From assembly GCA_037447655.1 (NCBI GenBank), contig JBBHKE010000828.1, forward strand, positions 20,615-84,614: a stretch of 64,000 nt of DNA, read 5' to 3'. The notes under the pieces were generated by a model. The model did not search any database. It had not been told where the DNA came from and was given only the letters and a program-made list of their open reading frames with translations. Position 1 is the first letter of the stretch; the number at the start of each line of letters is the position of its first letter. Made by a program: the position numbers and the translations under genes. This document shows, piece after piece, positions 1-9,683 of the stretch. The DNA is from Zygnema cylindricum (taxonomy: Eukaryota; Streptophyta; Zygnematophyceae; Zygnematales; Zygnemataceae).

Positions 1-306
1 TGGACTAATTAATCCCTCGATACGCTATGCTATGGGAACGCGACATATCGTAATTATTGGCTTATTCATATGTCGTGAAAAACTAAGATTTTTTTTTTAC
101 TTTTTCGGTTACGGGTGGGTACGGTTAGTCGTGAGAACTCGAGTTTCGGTTAACTTTTATTTTCTTAAACGCCGGTCCGTTAACAGTAAACAATTTTGGA
201 GCGTGACATAACCAAGTCGGGCGTCGGTTACTCAAATATTGAAAAAAAAAAACGGTCAGTTTCGGTTATGTAAAATTCTGACTTTTGCGACCTCTGATGC
301 AGAGTG
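1..306. mobile_element. Terminal part of a long-TIR hAT-like element
   Basis: This stretch matches the right-hand part of the complete element at 43204-44200. Both have the gggaacg-gacat/aatcgtaatt block, then a variant of GGTTACGGG, then TTTTGGAGCGTGACA, then CGGGCGTCGGTTACTCA, a run of A, and finally GACTTTTGCGACCTCTG near 283-296. The other end lies left of the window, so no target duplication can be tested. It carries no coding capacity. The exact end near 300-306 is uncertain. Confidence 0.75.
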
Positions 307-955
307 ACTCGATACAGATACGTATCGTATCGCATAGCTCCCTAATTAATCAGGTCGCCGATGCGGCCATCCGATACTCTATTAGTTGGCACCCTCTGTC
401 TCTTAGCGATGCCATATTCTTCGGGTATCCATAGTTCCACTGCGATCCACATCATTCTAGGTTGGGAATGAGATAACAATATTTTATAATTTAAAAATTT
501 AGTTTGTAACTTGGCATACAAGAGTTCTAAGTGAAGTAATTCGGTGTGAAATTTGTAGTGTTCTGTATCGGTAAAAAACTTATCGCGATAACACCAATAC
601 CGATAGTCATCTGTTATCGAACGGTCAGCGGTCCCGATATATTTGTACTTTCTGTACTTTTTGTCCGGAGTGCTTTCTGTCAGATAAACTAAACGGTAAA
701 TTTACGCGAAATGTACGGTTTTTTACAGGAAATGTACGGAATTTGACAAAAAAATACGTTGCACTTTGTAGTACTTTTTAGGCAGATAACTGAACATAAA
801 TTTTACGGGAGCGTACAGAATTTTATTGATAAACTGATTATCATGGAACGGTAAAAAGACGTCGGACACAAAGTACATGGATGCAAAATAACATTATGCG
901 CGCCGCCGAAATCGAACGGACGACATTCAATGAGAAAATACGAGCGGACAGTCAG
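307..955. other. Intergenic, no gene recognised
   Basis: AT-rich DNA between the transposon end and the gypsy LTR. Short reading frames overlap here, but none has a recognisable domain. Variants of the word tgtac recur, as in many other spacers of this window. Confidence 0.6.
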
Positions 956-1442
956 TGTAAAAGAGGCGACAATACCCCACAACACGTCACAGTGCACAGC
1001 GGAAAACACCAAGGATCTCTCCGTAACAACAGATAGAGCACACAAAATTCACAGACAAGGTTGGGCTTTATTACTTGAAAAGAGAGTACAAGGTTGCGCT
1101 AGCTGCGTAAGTCTACTTAAGGTCTCCATTCACTGGGTCTACTATTTAAACTAGCTAACTGCTAGTCAACTTAGTACTATACAGCTGTACACGTGGACCT
1201 TCGCGGCCAATCTAGGATCTATCCAAACTTCCTTCCAAAACTATACAGTTCAATCTACACAATTGCGGCGTTGCTATGCTGCGCTGCTACGCCGCTGCGC
1301 CGCTAAGTTGCTATGCTGCTATGTTGCGCTGGTCTCCAATCGCACCTGCGCTGCTCTAGCATCGCAACTGCGCTGCTCTGAAATCGCAACTATAACAGCC
1401 TAGCCCTAGCTACTAAGTACCCAATTCTGTAACCCTGTTACA
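956..1442 (-). repeat. 3' LTR of the gypsy element
   Basis: Begins TGTAAAAGAGGCGACAAT and ends CCCTGTTACA on the + strand, matching 8012-8505 along its whole length with scattered substitutions and small indels. TG...CA ends are typical of LTRs. Internally it carries repeated words of the type tgctatgctgcgctgct and atcgcaactgcgctgct. Confidence 0.93.
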
Positions 1443-1454
1443 GTGCCTCCCACT
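1443..1454 (-). promoter_or_regulatory. Polypurine tract of the gypsy element
   Basis: On the minus strand AGTGGGAGGCAC directly precedes the LTR start TGTAACAGGG. This is the expected position and composition of the plus-strand primer of an LTR retrotransposon. Confidence 0.7.
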
Positions 1455-1487
1455 AAGGATTCAGCGTCCCGCTGAACTTTGATTGAG

Positions 1488-2576
1488 TCAGGGAAACTGC
1501 AGTTGCCGGAGTATGTCGTATGTTTCCTCGCGATACTCTTTGAACTCCTGGCGAAGGACGTCGAGTTGATTTTGGAGCTGTTCACATCGGGTCTCCAGTA
1601 ACGCGATGTGAGGATCTGGAGCTGCCAACCTCCGCCGAGTAACTCGTTCCCGAACCTGATTTTCCGCTTCCTCAACCTCGGGTACTTCGGGTCGCGGCGG
1701 AGCGTCCGCCGGTGCAGGCTCCTCGGGTGCCGGAATCCTGGGTTCTTCGGGTTCAGCCACTAGGGGAGCTTCCTCTGGTTTTTCTTCCGCCGGTTCCCAC
1801 CGAGGTACCTTTCGTAGTTTGAAGGACACGTGTTTCCTTGCAGCTCGGGCCCGCTGCAGAGTATTTCTTCGAGCCAGCTTGAGTACTCGCACCTCCGGGG
1901 TGACTTCCGCTCGAGAGATGATGTCGTGGAGGCGGACATCCCACGGGTGATAATGGCGAAGTAACCCGGGAACATCAATTCTGTACCTGTAGTTTTCCTC
2001 TACCACTTCTACGAACGGTAAAGTGTGAGGATCCAGCTGCACATAGCCTTTATGATTATTCCCCAGGTCCTTGGTCCGCATGAAATTCCACGCTGGGTGT
2101 GACGGAACGTCGGCAGGGATACGGATAGGATCTCCAGGCTTCCCTATACGCCATTCTTCGGGCCACTCCGAGGGGTCCCAATAAAACCTTTTGGCGAAGC
2201 TAAACGCGAGGTCCGGATTCTGGGTGTCGACCGGTAGTGGGAAGAGGTAGTCGGGAAGTTCCTCTCCCTGTTCACTCTCCTCCTCTGAATCTCTTCGGTT
2301 TTCGTGCAAGAGAAACACATCGTTACCGCTGGGGTATTGTTCCTCCGCCTTCCTCTCCGCGCTTTCAGACAACTGCTCGTCTGCGGTGCTCCCCTTGTTT
2401 GGGTCCCGCGTCACCTCTAGATCTGAGGCGCGCTCCTCAATTGGCGAAGGCGTTGGTTCGCGTTCCGGCTCCTCCGCCTCCGACAACTCATGATCTGCTT
2501 GAAGTGCCTGATCACCTTCCCGGGTCGGGGTGTATTCAGGGTCCTGTGAGTTTTCTGACCCCTCCCCTCCACTGGT
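1488..2576 (-). CDS. Post-chromodomain ORF with C-terminal coiled coil, in pol frame
   Basis: About 362 codons are open between the in-frame TAG at 2577-2579 and the stop at 1488. No ATG lies near the 5' end; the first in-frame ATG is deep inside (MRTKDLGN). The frame is the same as that of the upstream integrase/chromodomain ORF, so this was probably the C-terminus of one polyprotein. Composition changes along the protein: an acidic, Ser-rich N-terminal third; a middle with Trp/Pro/His motifs (FYWDPSEWPEEW, HPAWNFMR, LRHYHPWDVRLHD); a Pro/Glu-rich linker; and a C-terminal heptad-like helix (LLETRCEQLQNQLDVLRQEF). I recognise no enzyme domain, zinc knuckle, signal peptide or membrane span, so it is not an obvious envelope or capsid. 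Its length and openness in an otherwise broken element suggest it was coding until recently. Confidence 0.65.
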   Translation of the reverse strand, partial: TSGGEGSENSQDPEYTPTREGDQALQADHELSEAEEPEREPTPSPIEERASDLEVTRDPNKGSTADEQLSESAERKAEEQYPSGNDVFLLHENRRDSEEESEQGEELPDYLFPLPVDTQNPDLAFSFAKRFYWDPSEWPEEWRIGKPGDPIRIPADVPSHPAWNFMRTKDLGNNHKGYVQLDPHTLPFVEVVEENYRYRIDVPGLLRHYHPWDVRLHDIISRAEVTPEVRVLKLARRNTLQRARAARKHVSFKLRKVPRWEPAEEKPEEAPLVAEPEEPRIPAPEEPAPADAPPRPEVPEVEEAENQVRERVTRRRLAAPDPHIALLETRCEQLQNQLDVLRQEFKEYREETYDILRQLQFP

Positions 2577-2636
2577 CTACGCCGGTCTTGCCTCGCGACT
2601 GACACTATCCTCCTGTTCCGGCTCTACCTCTACCTC

Positions 2637-4400
2637 TCATCGCCTGCTTGCTTCCACCATGGCTTCCGCCGCCCTTAGCAATCTCTCGGGACGGCTCGAG
2701 TCTCCTTGTCCCACCTGTACCAGTCTCCTCCTTTTCGGGGGATGAGAGGACGACGACGCCATAGACACTACTGAACCAGACAATTGCGGTAGCTCCAGAA
2801 GCGGAGGTAAACTAATTGTGCGGAGAGAAGCAGTTTCCAAGCTGCCGAGACTGGGTTGGTTGTGAGGACGAATGACGGCGGTATTCCAAGGGGTTGAGGG
2901 TTTCACTCTTGGTCTGTGCGCAGCGTCGCAGCGTGCGAGGGTATCGCAGTATCCAACATTTATAAAACTGCGCTGCTGCGGCGGAACCGAGGGTTCGTCG
3001 TCACCTACATAGTGAAACACAATTGCGCCGTTGCGCTTTCCTGTCAGCGCAGCGGTGGTGCTGCGATCCTCTGACGTCATCGTGATCATGTTGCGCTGCG
3101 GTGGCTGCGCTGCTACGGCGCTGCAGTGTGGTAACATCGCCGCTGCGGTCCTTTGCCGCGTCCCCAATATGATTGCGATGGTTGCGCCACTGCGATTCGC
3201 TCCTTTGTTGCGGCTGCTGCGATTGCCCCTCCGGTAAAGCTGAGTGTCCTCACTCCGCTGAAACCGGCGCAACAATTCCGGGGAATGCAGATCCTCCTCG
3301 TCCACCCACGAGTCGTCCTCAGCACCGTAACCTTTCCAACGCACCAAGTATTGGGTGGAGTTGGAACTCCGAGAGTAACGTGACTGAAGGATCTCTTCCA
3401 CCTCATACTCGTCTGAGGTACCTCGAACGGGTGGTAGAGGAGTATGCCGTCGTCGATTAGGGAACATTGAATCAGGATCACGGAATGGTTTAAGAAGTGA
3501 AACATGGAAAACATTGTGGATATGCCAGTCCGTCGGGATATCCAACTTGTAAGCTACGTCGCCCACACGTGACAGAATTGTGAATGGGCGCGTGAACTTT
3601 GGTGCCAACTTCTTAGAGAGGGCTCCCGGCAAGGAGAGGTTTACCATATTAAGGCGAACCTTGTCCCCCACACAGAAGACGATGTCCTTCCGGTGAGCGT
3701 CGGCCTGCGACTTTTGGCGATCCTTTGCCATTTGGAGCGCCTTGGCCGCTTTTTCCAGGTTTCCTTGCAAAGTTTTGGCAAAGTCCAAAGCAGCCGGTGT
3801 TTGGCAGTCCGCTACCAATAAATTTTGGGGAAGAGTGGGTTGTCGTCCATTGAGGGAGAATGGCGTAGCATTTGTTGACGAGTGCACTGCACTGTTGTAT
3901 GCTACCTCGATTGCCGTTAAATGGTTCACCCAATCCGTTTGGTGCACCGAGACATAAGCCCGCAATGCCTCCTCCAAAGTCCGATTCACCCTTTCAGTCT
4001 GACCATCAGTTTGAGGGTGGTAGGCTGTGGACATGGCCAGCTGCGTTCCGCATAACGCAAATAGATTTTCCAAAAGTGGCTCACCAATTTTCGATCGCGG
4101 TCGCTGACGATCCTTTTCGGCAGACCGTGATGGCGGAATATTTCCCGAAAGAATAAGTCCGCAATATCTCGTGCAGTAGCTGTAGTGGTCGTGGGTAGAA
4201 AATGTGCCATTTTCGTCAGGTAATCCACGACGACGAAGATTGAGTCGTAACCCTCCTTCGTCTTGGGAAGGGCCACGATAAAATCCATCGAGATCGCCTC
4301 CCAAGGAACAGATGGTATTGGGAGGGGGTGTAACAGACCTTGTTGCCCTGAATCCGATTTGTTTCTATTGCACGAGTCACACGTCCGAACATATTCTGCA
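2637..4400 (-). pseudogene. Gypsy integrase C-terminal part, chromodomain and start of extension
   Basis: After the stop at 4406 the frame shows DSCNRNKSD (integrase zinc-finger end) and then the catalytic core: VVVDYLTKMAHF and SDRDRK carry the two Asp, and after a frameshift near 4065-4095 AYHPQTDGQTERVNRTLE carries the Glu. The GKDKVRL-like capsid-integrase linker (GDKVRLNMVNL) follows, then HNVFHVSLLKPF and a chromodomain (EYEVEEILQSR, YLVRWKGYG, DSWVDEEDL) at about 3260-3420. About 200 further codons, Thr/Ser/Arg-rich, run to TGA at 2637-2639. Chromodomains tether integration complexes to chromatin. Inactive because of the frameshift and the upstream stop. Confidence 0.88.
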
Positions 4401-4405
4401 ATGTC

Positions 4406-5903
4406 TCAAGTCATGTTTGGCCAGTAATACGCTTCAGCGACACGTGCGGTTGTTTTATCCCGCCCAAAATGTCCACTGAGCGGCTCGTCATGACTCATTT
4501 GAAGAATTGCGTGACGAAGTGCCGTATTTTTCGGCACATATAGCCGTGTTGTCTTACTCGGTCTGTACCGCCACATATCATTGGCAGTTCGAACGAGTAC
4601 TTTCCGTTTGATAAGTTCCTTTAGTGAATCATTGTCGCCGTAGGCGGCCTTTATCCAACTTAACCACTGTTCATCCACTTGCACCGTACTGGTGACTGCG
4701 CTAAGCCTCGGATATTGCGCTGCGGCCGACGTTGCGCTTTTCTCTTTCACAGAGTCTCCGTTCCCCTGCTGCAGTGCTTGCAGTGGTTGCTCCGCTGCCG
4801 GCGCAGCGACGTCAGGTCGTCTTGACAGCGCATCCGCCGGGTTCGTTTTGCCTGGCTTATATTCAATAACAAGTTCCGGACTGAAGGTTTGTAGGAACGT
4901 CATCCAGCGCACTTGTTTCTTGGACAACTTCGGCTGGGTTTGGAGATATTGTAAGGCGTGGTGATCCGTGATAACCCTGATCCGTTTTCCCTGAACGTAA
5001 CACTTCCAAACCTCCAGCGCATTGATAATAGCTATTGTTTCCTTCTCATGGGTAGCCCAGTTTAACGCTGCTGCCTTTAGTTTGCGACTGTCGTAGGCAA
5101 TGGGTTGAAGGCCTTTTCCTTGATCTTGCATAAGCATCGCTCCAATAGCCATATTGCTAGCGTCAGTGATTATCGTCCAAGGTAAGTCCGGATCGGGAAC
5201 GGCTAGCACAGGGGCGGTAACCAACCGCTCCTTTAGTGTGTTAAAGGCCGTTCCTTGCGCCGCTTTCCAATCATAGGGCGCATCGTTCTTGAGCAATTCC
5301 GTGAGCGCTGCAGCGATTTTTTGCGAAACCTTCGACAAAACGTCGATAATAGGGAATAGTCCGAGAAAGCTTCGTAACTCCGTAATATTCGCTGGCTGCG
5401 GCCACTCCTTAACTGCCCTAGTCTTGTTTGGATCCACTGCGATCCCGTCCCGGCTCACCACATGGCCTAAAAAGTCAATCTTCTCCTTAAAGAAGTCACA
5501 TTTACTTCTTTTTGCGTATAACATATGCTCCCGAAGGACTTGGAGGACCGTCCGTAAGTGCTCCATATGCTCCTCATGCATTCGGTTATACATCAATATG
5601 TCATCTAAGAAGACGATCACAAACGCGTCCAGATATTGCCGAAAGATGGAATTCATTAAATGCATAAAGGTCGCCAGTGCGTTAGTCAACCCGAACGGCA
5701 TTACCCGAAACTGGAAATGACCGTATCGAGTTCTGAACGCTGTCTTTTCCACATCCTCCTCGGCAATTCTGATCTAGTGGTAACCGCTCCGCAAGTCTAT
5801 TTTCGAAAAATATTTGGCACCTCGAAGTCGATCCAACAATTCGTCTATCCTCGGTAGGGGGTACGCATTCTTCACCGTTAACTTGTTCAGCGCTCGGTAG
5901 ATC
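4406..5903 (-). pseudogene. Gypsy RT (palm), RNase H and integrase N-terminus
   Basis: The frame resumes after the insertion with [19 protein letters not shown], then [10 protein letters not shown] and an in-frame TAG (5774-5776) where CAG for Gln is expected. It continues with [15 protein letters not shown] and the catalytic VFLDDILMY box, which is FLDD rather than YVDD. RNase H follows ([38 protein letters not shown]). The integrase HHCC finger begins near [16 protein letters not shown] and is cut by TGA at 4406-4408 after YYWPNMT. RT copies the element RNA into DNA and RNase H removes the RNA strand. Two stops make this copy inactive. Confidence 0.92.
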
Positions 5904-5919
5904 CCACAGCTGTCACCAG

Positions 5920-6149
5920 TGTTGGATTGGCACGTGAAGCCGGTCCAATACGGGGTAGAATATGGAAATATCCATACTCAAGCCGCCCGTAATAAATGGG
6001 TACGGATCCGCCAGTCTCAACATCAAGCTGGTGGCACAGTGGTAGTGCGTTCGCAGCTGAAGTGAAAGGTCCCAGGTTCGAACCCTGGCCGGCTCAATTT
6101 TCCCAAGTGTGGGACATGCCGAATCCCGGATTTCTAGGAAAATCTAACA
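5920..6149 (+). mobile_element. 230-bp TG...CA insertion with a tRNA-like module, inside RT
   Basis: Sequence foreign to gypsy RT separates GGFRMCV (right side) from YRALNK (left side). It opens with TGTTGGATTGG and closes with AATCTAACA, so it has TG...CA ends and an 11-bp imperfect inverted terminal repeat. That is the form of a solo LTR or a miniature LTR element (TRIM). Flanking pentamers (accag, ctaca) do not match. The foreign DNA may begin a little further left, near 5904. It also holds the tRNA-like module described separately and a small palindrome around 5960-5978. Confidence 0.7.
6025..6095 (+). other. tRNA-like sequence (pol III A and B boxes)
   Basis: TGGCACAGTGGTAG fits the A box and GGTTCGAACCC the B box. 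By hand it folds as a cloverleaf: acceptor AGCTGG with CCGGCT (one G-T pair), D stem GCAC/GTGC, anticodon stem TTCGC/GTGAA, and T stem CCAGG/CCTGG around TTCGAAC. Position 33 is G rather than U and the acceptor stem is six pairs, so a working tRNA is unlikely. A tRNA-derived head of a SINE, or a captured pol III promoter, is more likely. Confidence 0.65.
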
Positions 6150-7977
6150 CTACACACATACGGAAACCTCCATCTTTCTTGTTCACAAAGAGAACGGGGG
6201 CTCCATACGGTGACTTGCTTGGTTCGATTGCTCCGGCTTCGACCAACTCCGCGAGTTGCTTTTTCAATTCGTCCAACTCGGTGTAGCTCATCTTGTACAT
6301 CCGATTAGCCGGAGGTACCGCTCCAGGAACAAGCTCTATTTTATGGTCCACTTCGCGCTTTGGAGGTAATCCTTCGGGGAGCTTCGGGGGAAATACATCT
6401 GCGTACTCCTCGAGAAGTTTTGCCACGACTTCCGGGGCCTCTTCGGAAGTCTTTCCAATGTCGTCACTTTCTTTGGAGTCGAAGTCGGGGTCCTTCTTTT
6501 TCCATTCTTCCGGGATCTCCTCCTTCGCCTCCTCCATTGGCTGGACGACCGCCATATAAATCGTTTCCCCTTTCTTGAGTGCCCTCTTAAGCTTTAAGGC
6601 CGAAAGCAGGCGTCCCTCTTCCGTTCCCTTGCCAGCCGCTCCCGTTGTTACCTCAAACTCTTCTTCACCTTTCTTCACTCTCATGGCGCCACTTCTCCAA
6701 TTAATAGTCGGATTCCATTTTTGGAGCCACGGCTTCCCCAATATTACCTCATGGTTCCCAAGAGATAATACATGAAGTGTGTCGTACCATCGGAATTTCC
6801 CCATGCCGACGCGTAACCTCGGGGTACGATGGGTGATGGATAAGGAACTGCCGTCGGCCAATTGTACCGACTGGGGATTATTTAGTACCACAAGAGGAAG
6901 TTTCAACCTTTTTACCGTCGCTTCGTTAATGAAGTTCCCCGACGCTCCGGAGTCCACCATGAAGTCAGCTGCACTCACTCCTATTTGACACCGAAATATC
7001 AAAGGGTCTCCTCCTTCTCCGGCTAACCTCATAACGGTAAGTTTTCCCTTTTTGGGGACTTTCCGTTTTGGACACTCTCGAGCCATGTGATCCGGAGAAC
7101 CGCAATGGAAGCATAGGCCATTTTGCCTCCTCCGTTGGATTTCCTCGGGGGACAAGTCACTGGTCTTGGTCTTGGCGGTTTTCTTCTTTTTCCGCAGGAA
7201 GTTGACCGCTTCCTTATCCTCATTAATTGCGCCGAGCTCCATGGGGGTTGGACCTTCGTCTCGTCGGTTACCTCCGCTACTGCTCGACCCGTAGTGATAA
7301 GGACTCCGGAGGTTAAAGTCGACCGAATCGGTCCGCTCCGCAAACTGGATGATTGCTGAGAGAGGAGGAGTTGTGCTTTCCCGAGCAAGCCATTGTTCCA
7401 CATCTCTACGAATAGATGACTTAAGCCCCTTCACGTAACAATCCACGGCTTCATCCTCCGTCATCGTAGGTATTTGAACCTTGCACTCCAACAACCTCTG
7501 CGTAAACTCCATCACTGAAGTTCGTTGCTTCAATACTGCGATCTTATCTCTCGCCGCCTTCACCGTGTTGACAGGCTGCCAAGTGTCGCGGAGGAGTTGA
7601 ACGAAGAGCGCCCAGACGGTCGGTATTTCATCGTCCTCCACCAATGTTCTCCACCAAGCCCCCGCTGCCCCTTTAAGAAGACCACCCGCGTAGTGAATCT
7701 TCTCACGATCCGATAGGCTAGGAAAATTCTCGAGATAGTTCGCCACGGAGAATAGCCATGAGTCAAGGTTCTTGTGTCTTGCACGGTCAAACTCGTCGGG
7801 AAGTCGTAATTTCGGTCTCCGGGAGTCTCTCTCGACGCCTCCATGAGGTCGCTCCCCTAGACGTGTCTCTAAGGCCATGACGGTGTTACTCAGCTGCGCA
7901 TTCTGTAATCTCACACTTTCCAACTCCCTGAGAACTTGCGCCAACATTTCTGTAGTAGATACACCATGTTCATCCAT
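6150..7977 (-). pseudogene. Gypsy gag, protease and start of RT
   Basis: The ATG at 7975-7977 lies just inside the primer site and opens about 600 codons. Order: an N-terminal helix (residues about 5-45), a retrotransposon gag domain (about 70-230; NLDSWLFSVANYLENF, YAGGLLKGAAGAWW), and a CCHC zinc knuckle (CFHCGSPDHMARECPKRK, about 300). An aspartic protease with an intact DSGAS follows (FMVDSGASGNFINE), then VILGKPWLQKWNP and an RT N-terminus (YGAPVLFVNKKDGGFRMCV). The frame then runs into the foreign insertion. Gag packages the RNA, and protease would cut the gag-pol polyprotein, which is one frame here. Apart from the insertion this segment looks undamaged. Confidence 0.93.
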
Positions 7978-7990
7978 GCTGTCGAGTCAC

Positions 7991-8010
7991 GGGTAACTGC
8001 TCCGATACCA
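7991..8010 (-). promoter_or_regulatory. Primer binding site, tRNA-iMet type
   Basis: On the minus strand, one base after the 5' LTR, the sequence reads TGGTATCGGAGCAGTTACCC. The first twelve bases differ at one position from TGGTATCAGAGC, the usual plant LTR-element site complementary to initiator tRNA-Met. Confidence 0.85.
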
Positions 8011-8011
8011 G

Positions 8012-8505
8012 TGTAAAAGAGGCGACAATACCCCACAACACGTCACAGTGCACAGCGGAAAACACCCAGGGATCTCCCCGTAGCAACAGCAGGAGCAAAC
8101 AGAACTCACAGACAGGGTTGGGCTTTATTACTTGAAAAGAGAGTACAAGGTTGCGCTAGCTGCGTAAGTCTACTTCAGGTCTCATATTCACTGAGTCTAC
8201 TTGCCTATTTAAACTAGTTAACTGCTAGTCAACTTAGTACTATACAGCTGTACACGTGGACCTTCGCGGCCAATCCAAGATCTATCCAAACTTCGTTCTA
8301 GCACTATACAGTTCAATCTACACAATTGCGGCGTTGCTATGCTGCGCTGCTACGCCGCTGCGCCGCTAAGTTGCTATGCTGCTATGCTGCGCTGGTCTAG
8401 AATCGCAGCTGCGCTACTCTGGCATCGCAACTGCGTTGCTCTAAAATCGCAACTATAGCAGCCTAGCCCTAGCTACTAAGTACTCAATTCTGTAACCCTG
8501 TTACA
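8012..8505 (-). repeat. 5' LTR of the gypsy element
   Basis: Partner of 956-1442, with the same TGTAAAAGAGG start and CTGTTACA end. It also contains the GCGCTGCTACGCCGCTGC-type internal repeats. Confidence 0.93.
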
Positions 8506-9219
8506 CTGCCTCTTCCAGAGAGCACCTTGTATAAATGGTAAACTTTGGCCAGCCATAACAATCAATTTTCTTGACCATTTTCAATGATTCTTTTTGCTGC
8601 GAACTCAAAGGAGTCCAGGCTACAAAGGTGTGTAGTCGATAAAAGTTTTTTCCTGCCAAGGTGGCTGCATTTCTAAGGGAAAGTCAAAGTGGGTGAATGT
8701 GTCCAAAACTCATATTCTAACTTTGCATTCTGTGGTGGAACTGAGCACACAGAAAGTCTTATTTCACAGGGGTGAAGCTAAAATGGGTTGGTGATTGTCA
8801 AGGGGTCAGTCATTTGGGTTTATATCAACTTCGAGTCGGCACTATCTACATAAGCTTCTTTTGGATCTGCGATTTCTATGGACAATGGAGCAGACAGAGT
8901 TTCAACATCATTCTCCTCGTTCCTCGGAAAAGGTGAAATGATTGCCGAACCGGCTGCTATTGGTGTGACCGTCTCCTTCTCCTTTCCTTTGTCCACCACC
9001 TCTCCTTCCTTTGTCTCCTCCGTTGAAGATGAATCTGCATCTCTAGTGAATCTGCCATATGTAAACCCTAGAGGTACCCCAAGACTGGATAGACGCCTCA
9101 CCCGTCCACTCACTATTCCCCAAAACTGTTTCTCACATAGAGCTCTTGTCATCATACTTTCCAAGTATATGAAGCTAACTCCATTGAATATGGGCACCCT
9201 AGATGGTGAGCCCATAACG
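8506..9219 (-). pseudogene. 5' internal region of a minus-strand copia element, with gag start
   Basis: An ORF on the minus strand from the ATG at 9213-9215 to 8820 begins MGSPSRVPIFNG and contains ESMMTRALCEKQFWGIVSGRV. This is the conserved start of copia-type gag (XXXW...W.IV). It continues into an acidic, Lys/Glu-rich tail. The ATG is only a few bases inside the LTR end at 9220, so there is little room for a separate leader. A TGGG starting in the ATG could serve as the primer site, but this is uncertain. A homologous copy is at 26480-27203 (ORF 26804-27199). The region 8506-8819 has no frame I can defend. The boundary with the gypsy LTR is abrupt at 8506. Confidence 0.7.
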
Positions 9220-9411
9220 TGTAACTCTAAGACCTCCATAGGACCTCAGAGTAGGCAGCTCACATGAAGCCTCTAGAATAACCCTGACCCCTTTGTGTTT
9301 TAGCAAGAAAAACTTCCACCTTGGCAGAGAAAAACTCTGACCACCTTCACCCTTGTAAAGGCAAGACTCCCACGGGTCTATAGCAAAAAGAATCTGTGAA
9401 TTAGCTCACCT
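9220..9411 (-). repeat. Truncated copia LTR (U5-side end)
   Basis: Starts TGTAACTCTAAGACC and follows the first 190 bases of the full LTR at 9684-10716, then stops at GCTCACCTG. The next bases belong to a plus-strand copia gag. The junction shares CCTG with the copia side. The same truncation occurs at 27204-27397. Confidence 0.75.
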
Positions 9412-9683
9412 GGATGGCAGCAGAGGTAGTTTCATCAAGGCTTCACGAGTTCATCACAACGAGGAAATGTACTATTCTCGGCGTCTTCATCTCATCACGA
9501 CGAGTCTCTTTCACTCTCTAACGAGGAGGATGGTGATCTATTTGTGATGGCGGCAGCAATGGACGGCGCTAAGGACAATGATTTTTAATGGACCCGGGAG
9601 CGTCGCCCAGATGTGCTGGAACAAGGCAGTTTTCAAAAATCTGAAATCAGCACCAGAGAAAAATATCTACTATGCGTGTGGAA
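9412..9683 (+). pseudogene. Fragment of plus-strand copia gag/protease
   Basis: Matches the gag-protease junction of the copia element at 22645-22930: the ATGGCAGCAG stretch, the ACGACGAGTCTCTTTCACTC stretch and the region of the protease active site. A stop interrupts the frame just before the protease motif (a run ending GATTTTTAATGG), so it is dead. It is cut at TGGAA by the LTR that follows. Confidence 0.8.

Larger units (their letters stand above)
956..8505 (-). mobile_element. Ty3/gypsy chromovirus, decayed, minus strand
   Basis: A near-complete LTR retrotransposon read right to left: 5' LTR (8012-8505), primer site (7991-8010), gag, protease, reverse transcriptase, RNase H, integrase, chromodomain, a long extra coding segment, polypurine tract and 3' LTR (956-1442). 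The order PR-RT-RH-IN and the chromodomain place it in the chromovirus branch of Ty3/gypsy. It is dead: an insertion splits RT, TAG replaces a Gln codon at 5774-5776, TGA interrupts integrase at 4406-4408, and there is a frameshift near 4065-4095. The LTRs clearly differ from each other, so the insertion is old. Flanking bases (gtcag at the left, ctgcc at the right) do not form a target duplication, so the ends may have been reshuffled. Confidence 0.93.

Noticed and set aside
2237-2745. Plus-strand frames opposite the gypsy extension
   Set aside because: They are shadows of the minus-strand coding frame in GC-rich sequence, with no independent motifs.
6025-6095. Functional tRNA gene
   Set aside because: The anticodon loop lacks U33, the acceptor stem is short with a G-T pair, and it sits inside a mobile insertion; tRNA-like only.
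956-8510. Target-site duplication for the gypsy element
   Set aside because: The flanks gtcag and ctgcc do not match even allowing one change, so no duplication can be claimed.
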